Assembly (NCBI RefSeq): GCF_050897975.1
Contig: NZ_JBPAXY010000001.1
Coordinates: forward strand, 1 to 64,000
Reading direction: 5' to 3'
Length of the DNA stretch: 64,000 bases
Source: Pseudooceanicola sp050897975
GTDB taxonomy: Bacteria; Pseudomonadota; Alphaproteobacteria; Rhodobacterales; Rhodobacteraceae
Numbering within the stretch: the stretch's first letter is position 1; every line of letters starts with the position of its first letter. A program made the translations under genes and the position numbers. The notes below the pieces were generated by a model, which saw only the letters and a program-made list of their open reading frames with translations, made no database searches and was not told where the DNA came from. Below, piece after piece: positions 33,111 to 40,328 of this stretch.

Positions 33111-33396
33111 CGGTGATCCTCCTCGCGTTCTCGCCGACCTCGGCCAGCATCAGGTGACGGATACCCTCGACCAGGTCGCGGCCCGCCTGGGCCCGCTGCT
33201 CGGGGTCGTGGCGCACCACCGCATAGGCGGCGCGGAAATCCAGGATCAGGGCGCGCAGGTCGCTGGGATCCTCCAGCGTCTCGGCGTCCAGCCGCAGTTG
33301 CTCCAGCAGCGCCGGATCCACATGCGGCGAATGGCGCGCCTGCATCCCCGCCAGCCAGGCGCGGGTCTTCACCAGGGTGATCGCCCGGCTTGTCAT
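33103..33396 (-). CDS. hypothetical phage early protein
   Basis: A 97-residue helical protein starting MTSRAITLVKTRAWLAGMQA; GGAGG five bases before the ATG at 33396 fixes the start, so the longer upstream frame is not used. Function not recognised. Confidence 0.6.
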   Translation of the reverse strand: MTSRAITLVKTRAWLAGMQARHSPHVDPALLEQLRLDAETLEDPSDLRALILDFRAAYAVVRHDPEQRAQAGRDLVEGIRHLMLAEVGENARRITGE

Positions 33397-33541
33397 GGCC
33401 GCCTCCGGCAGAGCGCGGCCGGGGCGCCATGATTTCCCCGGCCGCCCCTGCCGCCGCCCCGCGTGGAGGAACGCGCGGTCTGCTCGGCGACGACAAGCCG
33501 ATGCCGGGCGGTGACCCCGCGCGGCGTGAAGTGGAAAAGGC

Positions 33542-33573
33542 CCCGGCGCGCCCAAGGGAAAAGACGCGCCGGG
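33542..33573 (-). terminator. possible terminator between the Cro-like gene and the early operon
   Basis: Nine-base perfect arms (CCCGGCGCG / CGCGCCGGG) with a 14-base loop. On the minus strand the stem is followed by GCCTTTTCC. It lies in the 238-bp gap (33397-33634) in which no gene is visible. The large loop makes it a weak candidate. Confidence 0.4.
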
Positions 33574-33634
33574 ACGAGGGACCTGTCCGGTTCGGCAGTG
33601 ATCTGATGAGGATCGAAGACAGACAGGGGGAAGC

Positions 33635-33949
33635 TCATTGCGCCGCGACCTCCGACGGGATCAGCGGCACGGGCACCGAGCCCTGGTGGGCGGCGATGGC
33701 CGCCTCGACCTGGGCCGCATCGGCGCCCCAGATCAGCCACTCGGGTTTGAGCGGGAGGTCATGGGCGGCGGCGTGGGCCAGGATGCTGCGCACGACGCCC
33801 ATCGTGGGGAAATCACCCTCGCGCCGGCGGCTGGAGGAATGGCGCCAGACATAGCCGGCCTTCTCGGAATAGCCGCATATCAAGGCGATCTGCTCGATCG
33901 GCCCGATGATGCGTTCGGCTACAGCCACTGGTGTCAGGTGGTTACTCAT
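33635..33949 (-). CDS. Cro-like early transcription regulator (candidate)
   Basis: A 104-residue protein that is first in the leftward arm and divergent from the CI-like gene, which is the position of cro. Residues 15-45 (GPIEQIALICGYSEKAGYVW) can be read as a short helix-turn-helix, although it is degenerate. The shared intergenic region holds an array of TGCC/GGCA half-sites. Assignment rests mostly on position. Confidence 0.6.
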   Translation of the reverse strand: MSNHLTPVAVAERIIGPIEQIALICGYSEKAGYVWRHSSSRRREGDFPTMGVVRSILAHAAAHDLPLKPEWLIWGADAAQVEAAIAAHQGSVPVPLIPSEVAAQ

Positions 33950-33976
33950 GACACCAGACTTAGCCTATGCAAAATT

Positions 33977-34028
33977 TGCCTGTAAAGGCACATTTTGCCC
34001 CTTTGGCACATTACTGTGCCCTATGGCA
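33977..34028. promoter_or_regulatory. divergent lysis/lysogeny operator region: alternating TGCC/GGCA half-sites
   Basis: Half-sites occur at 33977 (TGCC), 33987 (GGCA), 33996 (TGCC), 34005 (GGCA), 34017 (TGCC) and 34025 (GGCA). They form TGCC-N6-GGCA (33977-33990) and GGCAC-N6-GTGCC (34005-34020) dyads. This lies in the 97 bp between the divergent Cro-like and CI-like genes. A leftward TTTACA box (complement of 33982-33987) is a possible -35 element. No ribosome-binding site precedes the CI start, so that mRNA could be leaderless. Confidence 0.7.
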
Positions 34029-34046
34029 GCGCTTACTTAGTCAGCC

Positions 34047-34742
34047 ATGGATGACAAGTGGTTCAAAGCCCAGCAGAAAAAAGTTGGCATCACAGCCGAG
34101 GACATCGCCGCGCGCCTTGGACGCGACAGATCGGCTGTCTCGAAGATCTATACCGGACAGCGAAGGATGACACTTGAGTGGGCTCAAGCGTTTTCTGAAG
34201 CACTCGACGTCCCGATCGACGAGGTTCTACGCCGTGCCGGCCTGATCATGGAAACGTCGTCCGCGACCCCAATCGACGAAACTCCCGAATTGATCGCCAC
34301 GCCCCCCAAACTTGGCGGCAAACCCTTTCTGCAAGCAAACCATGCCCGCGCAATCAGGCAAGGCATGGTGCAGGGAGATGCCGCCCCTTTCAGCGGCAAC
34401 CTGAAAGAGACCGAAACGGCAAACAGAGTTGCCGACGCCTTCGGGCGAAAGCACGGGCAGGAGCTTTGGACTGTGACCAGCGAAGCTATGAAACTTGGCG
34501 GCTACTTGCAGGGGGACACTCTGCTGCTAGACACCGACCAATCCGAGCGATGCGGCTCAGGTGACATAGTCCTCGCTCAAATCCATGATTGGGGCGAAGG
34601 AAGCCCAAAGATCGCCCTGCGACGCTTTGAGCCCCCAGCGCTGATTGCCGACAGCGCGAGCGAAACCGACCGGCGCCTTCACTTGGTAGATGGGCGCAAC
34701 GTCGTCATCAGAGGCAAAGTGGTCGCCTCCTGGAGACCATGA
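34047..34742 (+). CDS. CI-like repressor with XRE helix-turn-helix and non-catalytic S24-type domain
   Basis: A 231-residue protein. Residues 13-62 form an XRE HTH (ITAEDIAARLGRDRSAVSKI). The C-terminal domain (about 135-230) follows the S24/LexA fold, with QGDTLLLD and GSGDIVLAQI. At the expected nucleophile (the GDSM motif) it reads SEAM, putting Ala147 in place of serine, and at the catalytic lysine position (VKRL) it reads LRRF, giving Arg192. The domain therefore probably dimerises but cannot self-cleave. The ATG has no recognisable Shine-Dalgarno sequence. It is transcribed divergently from the Cro-like gene and overlaps the next gene. Confidence 0.85.
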   Translation: MDDKWFKAQQKKVGITAEDIAARLGRDRSAVSKIYTGQRRMTLEWAQAFSEALDVPIDEVLRRAGLIMETSSATPIDETPELIATPPKLGGKPFLQANHARAIRQGMVQGDAAPFSGNLKETETANRVADAFGRKHGQELWTVTSEAMKLGGYLQGDTLLLDTDQSERCGSGDIVLAQIHDWGEGSPKIALRRFEPPALIADSASETDRRLHLVDGRNVVIRGKVVASWRP

Positions 34743-35401
34743 TGGCCGCGAAACTCGAGAACCTGAACTTCCGACTGCGGAAAAAACGAATTGGCCGCGG
34801 CTACGTGCTAATAGATCGAAACACTCACCAGAAATTCGATGCTCCCGACGACCTAGTCGGTAAGCTTTTTCAGATACTTACAGTGATCGCGACCGAAAAG
34901 CTGTCAAAACTCGAGCGCGCCCTGATCGTTAACCACCTAATTGATCGCTTCGGCATGTCTTGCAAGCACCCCGATGAGCTTCCCGCCCACATGCTGAGGA
35001 CTGCCAATCCCAATGATTTCGTTAGCACAACCCGTAGCGCGTTGCCGGAAGACGCAGGTGCCCCCACCACTAATAGCCCACTCGAAAAGCCCTACAAACG
35101 CATCTATCAGGATGCGGACTTTGAGCTATTCCACGACTGGGCACGCCAGCAGTGGCATGTATTCTCCAACGACCACGGCAACGGGCTCACTGCCGGGCCA
35201 ACTCAGGCAATTCAACTCGAAATGACCCTGGCCTCCGTAGCGGCATGGCCCCTATCGGCAGACAGAGAACTGGCAAAAAAGAAAATCTATCGGGCATTCT
35301 GTATAGCGACCCTACACCCGAACAGCGCAGTCGGGTCCGCATTCTTCAGCCAAGATCCCGCGGTCACCGCCACGATATTTGGCACGGCGCCAGACGTCTA
35401 A
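34742..35401 (+). CDS. unknown protein coupled to the repressor gene
   Basis: A 219-residue protein beginning MAAKLENLNFRLRKKRIGRG, with adjacent ATGs at 34739 and 34742 overlapping the repressor stop. It has a basic N-terminus, a helical middle and no TM segment, and it is visibly AT-richer than the other phage genes. I do not recognise a family. Co-expression with the repressor in the lysogen suggests a lysogeny role such as exclusion, antirepressor control or host modification. Confidence 0.6.
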   Translation: MAAKLENLNFRLRKKRIGRGYVLIDRNTHQKFDAPDDLVGKLFQILTVIATEKLSKLERALIVNHLIDRFGMSCKHPDELPAHMLRTANPNDFVSTTRSALPEDAGAPTTNSPLEKPYKRIYQDADFELFHDWARQQWHVFSNDHGNGLTAGPTQAIQLEMTLASVAAWPLSADRELAKKKIYRAFCIATLHPNSAVGSAFFSQDPAVTATIFGTAPDV

Positions 35402-35486
35402 TTTTGCCATTTTGGCATTTTTTGCCTTGACGGTCACAGGTCACAACTCCTAACTTCCTGAGCAGAGAACAGCTCAGGAGGCCTTT

Positions 35487-35741
35487 GTGGCACATCACGA
35501 CAGCATCCCGAACGCGCAGCCGGGGCCGGTGGATGACCGGCTGCTGCGCGGCTACCGCGACCTCGCCTATGATGCGGCGCGCGGCATCATCCCCACGGCC
35601 ACCGAAGCCGAGGCTCTTCTTTCCGCCATGGGTCCGCTCCTGGACGAGCTGATCCTGCGCCGCGAGGCCTGCCGGTCCGTGACCGGCGACAGCAACGTCA
35701 TTCTCCTGGACATGCATCGCGCGCCGCCTCTCGGCGCCTGA
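35487..35741 (+). CDS. hypothetical phage protein
   Basis: An 84-residue, mostly helical protein with a GTG start at 35487 preceded by AGGAGG at five bases. It opens the rightward string of small genes that ends at the integrase. Function unknown. Confidence 0.6.
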   Translation: MAHHDSIPNAQPGPVDDRLLRGYRDLAYDAARGIIPTATEAEALLSAMGPLLDELILRREACRSVTGDSNVILLDMHRAPPLGA

Positions 35742-35845
35742 GGTCCCGTCGGGGCGCCCCCGGTCAATCCCCACCCTTACCGGCCCGTCCCATCACCTCC
35801 CCGCGCAGGGCGCGCGCGGGGACCACCAACCAGAGGAGGGTCCTC

Positions 35846-36118
35846 ATGACACAGAAACAGCCACTCGGCCGACTTGCCTTGCGCGTCGAGGGCGCGTGGT
35901 GGGTCGCCTATTTCGCCCCCATCGACACGATGGAAGACGCGTTCGAGGTCGGTCGCATCGCCTTCCGCCTGGTTGAGAATGAAGACATGAAGACCCGTTT
36001 CGCAGACCTGATGCGCGACGCGGTCGCCCAGATGATCCAGGACCTGACCGGGCAGCGCCCGAGCTGGCCCGAGGGCTTCGTCGACGCGCCCGAGCATGAG
36101 CGCGCAGGGAGGGCATGA
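35846..36118 (+). CDS. hypothetical phage protein
   Basis: A 90-residue protein with WWVAYFAPIDTMEDAFEVGR and a helical remainder; no family recognised. GAGGAGG lies upstream of the ATG and the stop overlaps the next gene by 4 bp. Confidence 0.6.
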   Translation: MTQKQPLGRLALRVEGAWWVAYFAPIDTMEDAFEVGRIAFRLVENEDMKTRFADLMRDAVAQMIQDLTGQRPSWPEGFVDAPEHERAGRA

Positions 36119-36369
36119 TGGCCTATGAAATCCAACTCGAGGACCAGGGGCAGGATCTGATCCGCCTGCGGGTGAACTTCGAGACCGGCGTGATCGAGGA
36201 TGCAGGGCTTCTCTCCTGGATCTATGCCACTGGCGAGTATGTCGTCGACGTCGACCAGCTGCACGAGAACCGCATCGTCCATTACCGCAAGAATGGTGGC
36301 GAAGATCAGTGGTTCAAATATCCGATGACCCGGCTGGCCCTCGATGGCGAACTGCTGGCCGCAGCTTAG
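36115..36369 (+). CDS. hypothetical phage protein
   Basis: An 84-residue acidic, probably beta-rich protein of unknown function. Adjacent ATGs at 36115 and 36118 overlap the preceding gene's stop, so translation is coupled. Confidence 0.58.
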   Translation: MMAYEIQLEDQGQDLIRLRVNFETGVIEDAGLLSWIYATGEYVVDVDQLHENRIVHYRKNGGEDQWFKYPMTRLALDGELLAAA

Positions 36370-36379
36370 GGAGGACACG

Positions 36380-36613
36380 ATGACCACCCCTCACTTCCCG
36401 AAAATCGGCGCCTTCAGCACCGAAGACCCCCTCATCCTGCGCATGATGCCGAACGGCGGGTGGGTGATCAGCCAGCGCTCCGATGACACGAGGCTCATGG
36501 ACAAGGAACTCGGCGCCTACTCCACCGCCCGCGAAATGTTGGACGCCCTTGCGTCCGCGCTGGACGCATTCAGCCTCGATGGCGCGCCGGAGGCGTCACA
36601 GGAAACCACCTGA
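36380..36613 (+). CDS. hypothetical phage protein
   Basis: A 77-residue protein (MTTPHFPKIGAFSTEDPLIL). The start at 36380 follows GGGAGG by five bases; the in-frame ATG at 36344 lies inside the preceding gene and is unlikely. Function unknown. Confidence 0.58.
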   Translation: MTTPHFPKIGAFSTEDPLILRMMPNGGWVISQRSDDTRLMDKELGAYSTAREMLDALASALDAFSLDGAPEASQETT

Positions 36614-36625
36614 CAAGGTAGACCC

Positions 36626-37198
36626 ATGACAACCCTGACCAAGATGGACGGTCTGCGCCACTACCGCGCGACCGTGACGGAAGAGCTGTGCCGTCACTAC
36701 ACGATCCCCGCCACCAGCGCGGCCGAGGCCGAGCGCATGGCGAAACGCAGCTTGCGCCCCGGCCAGCGCCTGGTCGGCGTCGACGTCACCGACGGCTACC
36801 GCTCGGCCGAGACCGGGGCCCAGTGCCTCGCCCATCTTCTGGGTCACCCCTACTTTCCGGCCCGCGACGTGCCCCGTTGCCTGGCCGACTGGATCCGCGT
36901 CGCTCTGGGATGTGACGGCGCGGAGGCCCAGGCCGCCAACCGCCAGCTCGCCTTTGGCGGCCTGCGGGTCCGGCCGGAGATGTCGGCGCTCTGCGTCGCC
37001 TCCGGCCGGTCCGTCGCCTTCCTGGTGCAGGTCTTCGATGACACGCCCTGGGCCGACCGCTGGGCCGATGCCCTGGCCGCCCTGCCCGGCGCCACCCGCA
37101 CCAACATGACCTTCGCCCGCGTCGCCTCGCGTGCCGTGCAGCTGCCGCTGGCCGGGATCGTCTCCGACATCCTTCACACCCAGGGAGATCAGACATGA
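36626..37198 (+). CDS. stand-alone paralogue of the helicase C-terminal domain
   Basis: A 190-residue protein. Its C-terminal 90 residues align with the end of the phage helicase (27821-29806): GLRV, LC(I/V)A, F(E/D)xTPWA and NMTFARVxSR occur in the same order and spacing. The N-terminal 90 residues are different. Domain duplication followed by separation is the simplest reading. It may bind the same partner or DNA as the helicase tail and modulate replication. It overlaps the excisionase-like gene by 4 bp. Confidence 0.65.
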   Translation: MTTLTKMDGLRHYRATVTEELCRHYTIPATSAAEAERMAKRSLRPGQRLVGVDVTDGYRSAETGAQCLAHLLGHPYFPARDVPRCLADWIRVALGCDGAEAQAANRQLAFGGLRVRPEMSALCVASGRSVAFLVQVFDDTPWADRWADALAALPGATRTNMTFARVASRAVQLPLAGIVSDILHTQGDQT

Positions 37199-37473
37199 CC
37201 GACCGCCTGCCGAAGCTCTTTCTCACCTCCGACGAGGTTGCGGACCTGCTCCAGATGTCGCGCTCTTCGTTCAACACCAAGCGGGACTGGCTCGAGCGGG
37301 ATCATGATTTCCCGGCGCCGATGCCCCATTCGCTGCGCCCCCTGCTCTGGCGCCGCAGCGCCATTCTGGCCTGGGTCGATCGCCAGGGCCTCGCCAAAGA
37401 CGATCCCGCCCTCCAGGCACCCCCCCTGAAAACCCGGGCCGACAGGCTCCTGCAAAAGGCGGCAAGCGCATGA
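37195..37473 (+). CDS. excisionase / AlpA-like winged-helix protein
   Basis: A 92-residue protein with a MerR-like HTH typical of Xis/AlpA proteins (LFLTSDEVADLLQMSRSSF, followed by WRRSAILAWVDRQG). Two genes upstream of the integrase in the same orientation, it is the natural recombination-directionality factor candidate; a regulatory role is also possible. Confidence 0.75.
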   Translation: MTDRLPKLFLTSDEVADLLQMSRSSFNTKRDWLERDHDFPAPMPHSLRPLLWRRSAILAWVDRQGLAKDDPALQAPPLKTRADRLLQKAASA

Positions 37474-37793
37474 CTGACTTTTCCGACAACACCCACCGTC
37501 AGCTGGTGCTGAGCGCCGCGGCCGAGCTCGAGGCAATGATCGGCGGGATCACCCCCTTCGACCTCAACGATTACGACGCCAGCCGCGCGCGCCAGCGCGA
37601 AGAGCTCCTGTCCCTCAAGAAGGCTCTAGAGAGCCGCCGCGATGCGCCGGCCGCAATCTCCGAGGGGGTCACTGGGGTATTCTTCTCGATGCATGGCTTC
37701 CGCGCCTCCAGCACCTCGGGCCTGCCTGGCGCCATCAGCAACTGGATCGCCCAGGTGCGCAAGAAGGCCGAGGCCTGGAGGCCGGGGAAATGA
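37470..37793 (+). CDS. hypothetical phage protein before the integrase
   Basis: A 107-residue helical protein of unknown function between the excisionase-like and integrase genes, overlapping each by 4 bp. No motif recognised. Confidence 0.58.
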   Translation: MTDFSDNTHRQLVLSAAAELEAMIGGITPFDLNDYDASRARQREELLSLKKALESRRDAPAAISEGVTGVFFSMHGFRASSTSGLPGAISNWIAQVRKKAEAWRPGK

Positions 37794-38980
37794 GCCGCAC
37801 GAAGAAGCCCCCGATCACCGACAAGATCACCGGCCTGCGTCAGCGCCAGCGCGCCGATGGCAGCTGGCGCATCTGGTGGGAACCGAGCGGCCCGCAGCGG
37901 GACCTCGGCTTCTGCTCGATCGAGCTGGACGTTGACCGGCCAAGCTGGAGCGTCACCCAGGCGAAGCGCGAAGCCGAGAAGGCCCGCCGCGCCCTGCGCG
38001 ACGGTGTCGGCCCGGAGGAGACCCGGCGCGGCCAGCGCACCGTCGGCGCCCTGGCCGCCGGCTACCGCCAAGACGAGCTGCCCCAGGTGAAGCCGGCGAC
38101 GCAGCGCAGCTATCGCGGGTGGCTCAAGGTCATCGAGGAGAAATGGGGCGACGAGCTGGTCGGGGATCTGACCCACGGCGTGATGTATCGCTGGGGCAAA
38201 AGCCTGCAGCGAGAGCGGGGCGTGACCCAGGCGAAGCGTCTGATCGCCATGATGTCGATCCTCATGTCCTATGCCGAACGGATCGAATGGCGCGCCCACA
38301 ACACCAACCCCTGCCTGCGCCTCGGGCTCGAGGTGCCGGCGGCGCGCAATCGGGTCGTGACCACCGACGAGCTGGCCGCGCTTGAGGCGGCGGCCGAGGC
38401 GATCGACACAGACCGCGCCCGCGCCGTGGCCGATGCCATGCGCCTCTCGCTCTTCCAGGGCCAGCGCCAGGCTGATGTCCTGGCCGCCCGGGTGGGCGCG
38501 TTTCGCCAGGTGACCTGGCCCGCCCTCGAGGGCGACCGGGTGGTCGAGCGCCGGGGGTGGGCCTGGATCTTCACCCGGGCCAAGCGCGCGACCGAGGGCG
38601 GCATGCCAGTGCATCCGGAGAACCTGGCGCTGATCGAACGTCGGCACCGCGAGACGAATGATCCGGATGCCCTGCTGCTGCCCGGCCGCACCGGGCTATG
38701 GCGGGTCGATGAGTTCCAGAAGGACTGGGCCGCCCTGCGCAAGCGCGCGACCGAGATTCTGGAGAGCTGCGCCACGATCCAATTCCGCGACCTGCGCCGC
38801 ACGGGTGCTGTCTGGGCGCGCCAAGGCGGCGCCTCCAAGAGCGACGTGGGTGACGTCCTGGGCAACACGGCCGCGCAGAACGCACAGCTGACGACCACCT
38901 ACATGCCGGCAAGCTTCGAAACCTCAAGCCGCGCGATCGGCGCGATCCGCCGACCCGGCCGAGAGGAGGATGAGGGATGA
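37790..38980 (+). CDS. int: tyrosine-family integrase
   Basis: A 396-residue recombinase. Residues 10-75 form an N-terminal arm-binding-like segment, 90-185 the core-binding helical domain, and 190-385 the catalytic domain. Visible catalytic residues are Arg226 (LFQGQRQADV), Arg336 in FRDLRRTG, and the nucleophile Tyr371 (TTTYMP). The usual histidine of the HxLR box is Arg333 here. It would integrate into and excise from the tRNA-Thr site that forms attL and attR. The gene lies about 2.3 kb from attR with small genes in between. Confidence 0.9.
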   Translation: MSRTKKPPITDKITGLRQRQRADGSWRIWWEPSGPQRDLGFCSIELDVDRPSWSVTQAKREAEKARRALRDGVGPEETRRGQRTVGALAAGYRQDELPQVKPATQRSYRGWLKVIEEKWGDELVGDLTHGVMYRWGKSLQRERGVTQAKRLIAMMSILMSYAERIEWRAHNTNPCLRLGLEVPAARNRVVTTDELAALEAAAEAIDTDRARAVADAMRLSLFQGQRQADVLAARVGAFRQVTWPALEGDRVVERRGWAWIFTRAKRATEGGMPVHPENLALIERRHRETNDPDALLLPGRTGLWRVDEFQKDWAALRKRATEILESCATIQFRDLRRTGAVWARQGGASKSDVGDVLGNTAAQNAQLTTTYMPASFETSSRAIGAIRRPGREEDEG

Positions 38981-39156
38981 CCAGGACGAAGGGCGAGCTC
39001 CGCCGCCTCAACGCGATCCGCGCCAAGGCGCAGCGTCATGCCGACAGCAGCGACAGCCCACACATGCGGCGCGTCTGCCGGGCGATCATGGTCGAGGTGA
39101 ACGAAATGCTGCGCCCTAAATGGCGCTCCGCGCGACACCGTGGGGAAACCGTATGA
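38977..39156 (+). CDS. small basic phage protein after integrase
   Basis: A 59-residue arginine-rich protein (MTRTKGELRRLNAIRAKAQR). Its ATG overlaps the integrase stop (ATGA), and its own stop overlaps the next start. Could bind nucleic acid; function unknown. Confidence 0.55.
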   Translation: MTRTKGELRRLNAIRAKAQRHADSSDSPHMRRVCRAIMVEVNEMLRPKWRSARHRGETV

Positions 39157-39419
39157 GCGGCGATCTGCAGCTGGACGTGCGCGGCTGCGGCCAGAGCTGG
39201 GCGGTCTTTGCCGGCGAGCGGCGGGTCAGCCGCTACTTCACCCGCGACCATCACGCCGCCGGCGCAGCCACGCGCCTCGCAGAGCGTGCCAGGCTGCGCG
39301 AGCGGGCCTGCCTGTGCTGTGGAAGCGCCTTCATGAGCCAGGGCCCTCACAACCGGCTCTGCGCGCCCTGCCGACGGGATCCCCTGCAGGCGATGACACT
39401 AGGAGCCGATGATGCGTGA
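39153..39419 (+). CDS. small zinc-finger phage protein
   Basis: An 88-residue protein with a C-terminal zinc-ribbon motif CLCC and CAPC, spaced by about 15 residues around SQGPHNRL, a recurring small phage protein type. The N-terminal half is beta-rich. It overlaps its neighbours by 4-8 bp. Confidence 0.65.
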   Translation: MSGDLQLDVRGCGQSWAVFAGERRVSRYFTRDHHAAGAATRLAERARLRERACLCCGSAFMSQGPHNRLCAPCRRDPLQAMTLGADDA

Positions 39420-39531
39420 CCATGCCCCAAGGGAAAACAGGGAAGCGCCACACGGGACCGGTTTCGCGCTGGTGATCATCGGCTGGTGCATCTTCGGCGC
39501 CGGCGTCCTGCTCGGCGCCCTGGTGTTCTAG
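39412..39531 (+). CDS. 39-residue single-TM phage protein
   Basis: After a polar N-terminus a single hydrophobic segment (FALVIIGWCIFGAGVLLGAL) reaches the C-terminus. AGGAG at 39401-39405 is best spaced for the ATG at 39412; the adjacent ATG at 39409 is an alternative. Role unknown; possibly a small membrane protein for exclusion. Confidence 0.55.
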   Translation: MRDHAPRENREAPHGTGFALVIIGWCIFGAGVLLGALVF

Positions 39532-39774
39532 GTGTACAGACGGCAGCCATATCTCTTTCCAGACCAGGACATTCCTCGTCAGCGCTGCATCCGCATGCAT
39601 GTCGAAGATGCGGGGCACCTTCCAGGCGGCGCGAAGGGCATCCGCTTCACCTGCAGTCGATGCGGGCATGACACCGGATGGATCCCGGACACCTGGACGA
39701 TTTCCGAGAACAGGCGCGGGCTTCCCTGTCCCACCTGTAATTCCGACAACCGAACTGTTTGCCGTGCTGACTGA
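39532..39774 (+). CDS. small zinc-ribbon phage protein
   Basis: An 80-residue protein with a C-terminal zinc ribbon CSRCGHDTGW, then NRRGLPCPTCN, as in a widespread phage family. The frame begins with GTG directly after the preceding stop; an ATG at 39595 is an alternative because no strong ribosome-binding site is seen before the GTG. Confidence 0.6.
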   Translation: MYRRQPYLFPDQDIPRQRCIRMHVEDAGHLPGGAKGIRFTCSRCGHDTGWIPDTWTISENRRGLPCPTCNSDNRTVCRAD

Positions 39775-39904
39775 CGGCCTCGACGACGGGACAAGCGAGA
39801 CCGATGGCGACCTCGCCTTCATGCAGCAGTGGGTGGACGAACTCGAGGCCTTCCACCGGAAGACCATGGTCGCGATGACGGCCGCCCCTTCAAAGCCCAG
39901 CTAA
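39764..39904 (+). CDS. very small acidic phage protein (tentative)
   Basis: A 46-residue frame with a GTG start overlapping the stop of the zinc-ribbon gene; it contains LAFMQQWVDELEAFHRKTM, an amphipathic helix. Support is limited to position and coupling. Confidence 0.35.
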   Translation: MLTDGLDDGTSETDGDLAFMQQWVDELEAFHRKTMVAMTAAPSKPS

Positions 39905-39926
39905 CCACCTGCCAGGAGGCAACAGA

Positions 39927-40313
39927 ATGGACCTTAAGCAGCATCTTATCCGTCAGATGGCATTTAGCCACGCGACCTACGGCCCCGGCGTGCGAACGGC
40001 GGGAGTGATCGATCACATTCGGAAGGAGCTCGTGGAGGTGGAAGCCGCCAACGGTGAGTCGGACGAATGGGTTGACGTTGTGATCTTGGCCTTGGACGGG
40101 CTGACCCGCCAGCTCGCATTTTGCACCGGCGTTCGTGGGGATCCGGAATTCGTCGCTGACCTCGCTTGCAGGCTGATCCTTGCGAAACAGTCCCGCAACG
40201 AGGCGCGGACCTGGCCGGATTGGCGCACCGCGGATAGCGAAAAGGCGATCGAGCATGATCGCAGCGGCGAGAAGACGCGCCCTCGCACTGGCAAGTTCAC
40301 CCAGACCAGCTGA
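39927..40313 (+). CDS. MazG-like / DUF550 nucleotide pyrophosphohydrolase-type protein
   Basis: A 128-residue protein with the DUF550 pattern QMAFSHATYGPGVRTAGVID, then IRKELVEVEAA, then EWVDVVILALDG. The E-x2-E and E-x3-D positions suit the metal site of the all-alpha NTP pyrophosphatase (MazG) superfamily. Phage homologues are annotated as dATP/dGTP pyrophosphohydrolases. It precedes the DHH-family gene with a 15-bp gap. Confidence 0.75.
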   Translation: MDLKQHLIRQMAFSHATYGPGVRTAGVIDHIRKELVEVEAANGESDEWVDVVILALDGLTRQLAFCTGVRGDPEFVADLACRLILAKQSRNEARTWPDWRTADSEKAIEHDRSGEKTRPRTGKFTQTS

Positions 40314-40328
40314 CCTAGGATACCCCAC

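Noticed and set aside
33393..33740. 115-codon minus-strand frame in the gap before the Cro-like gene
   Set aside because: It overlaps the Cro-like gene in another frame, runs over a hairpin and lacks a plausible start; the gap is more likely regulatory.
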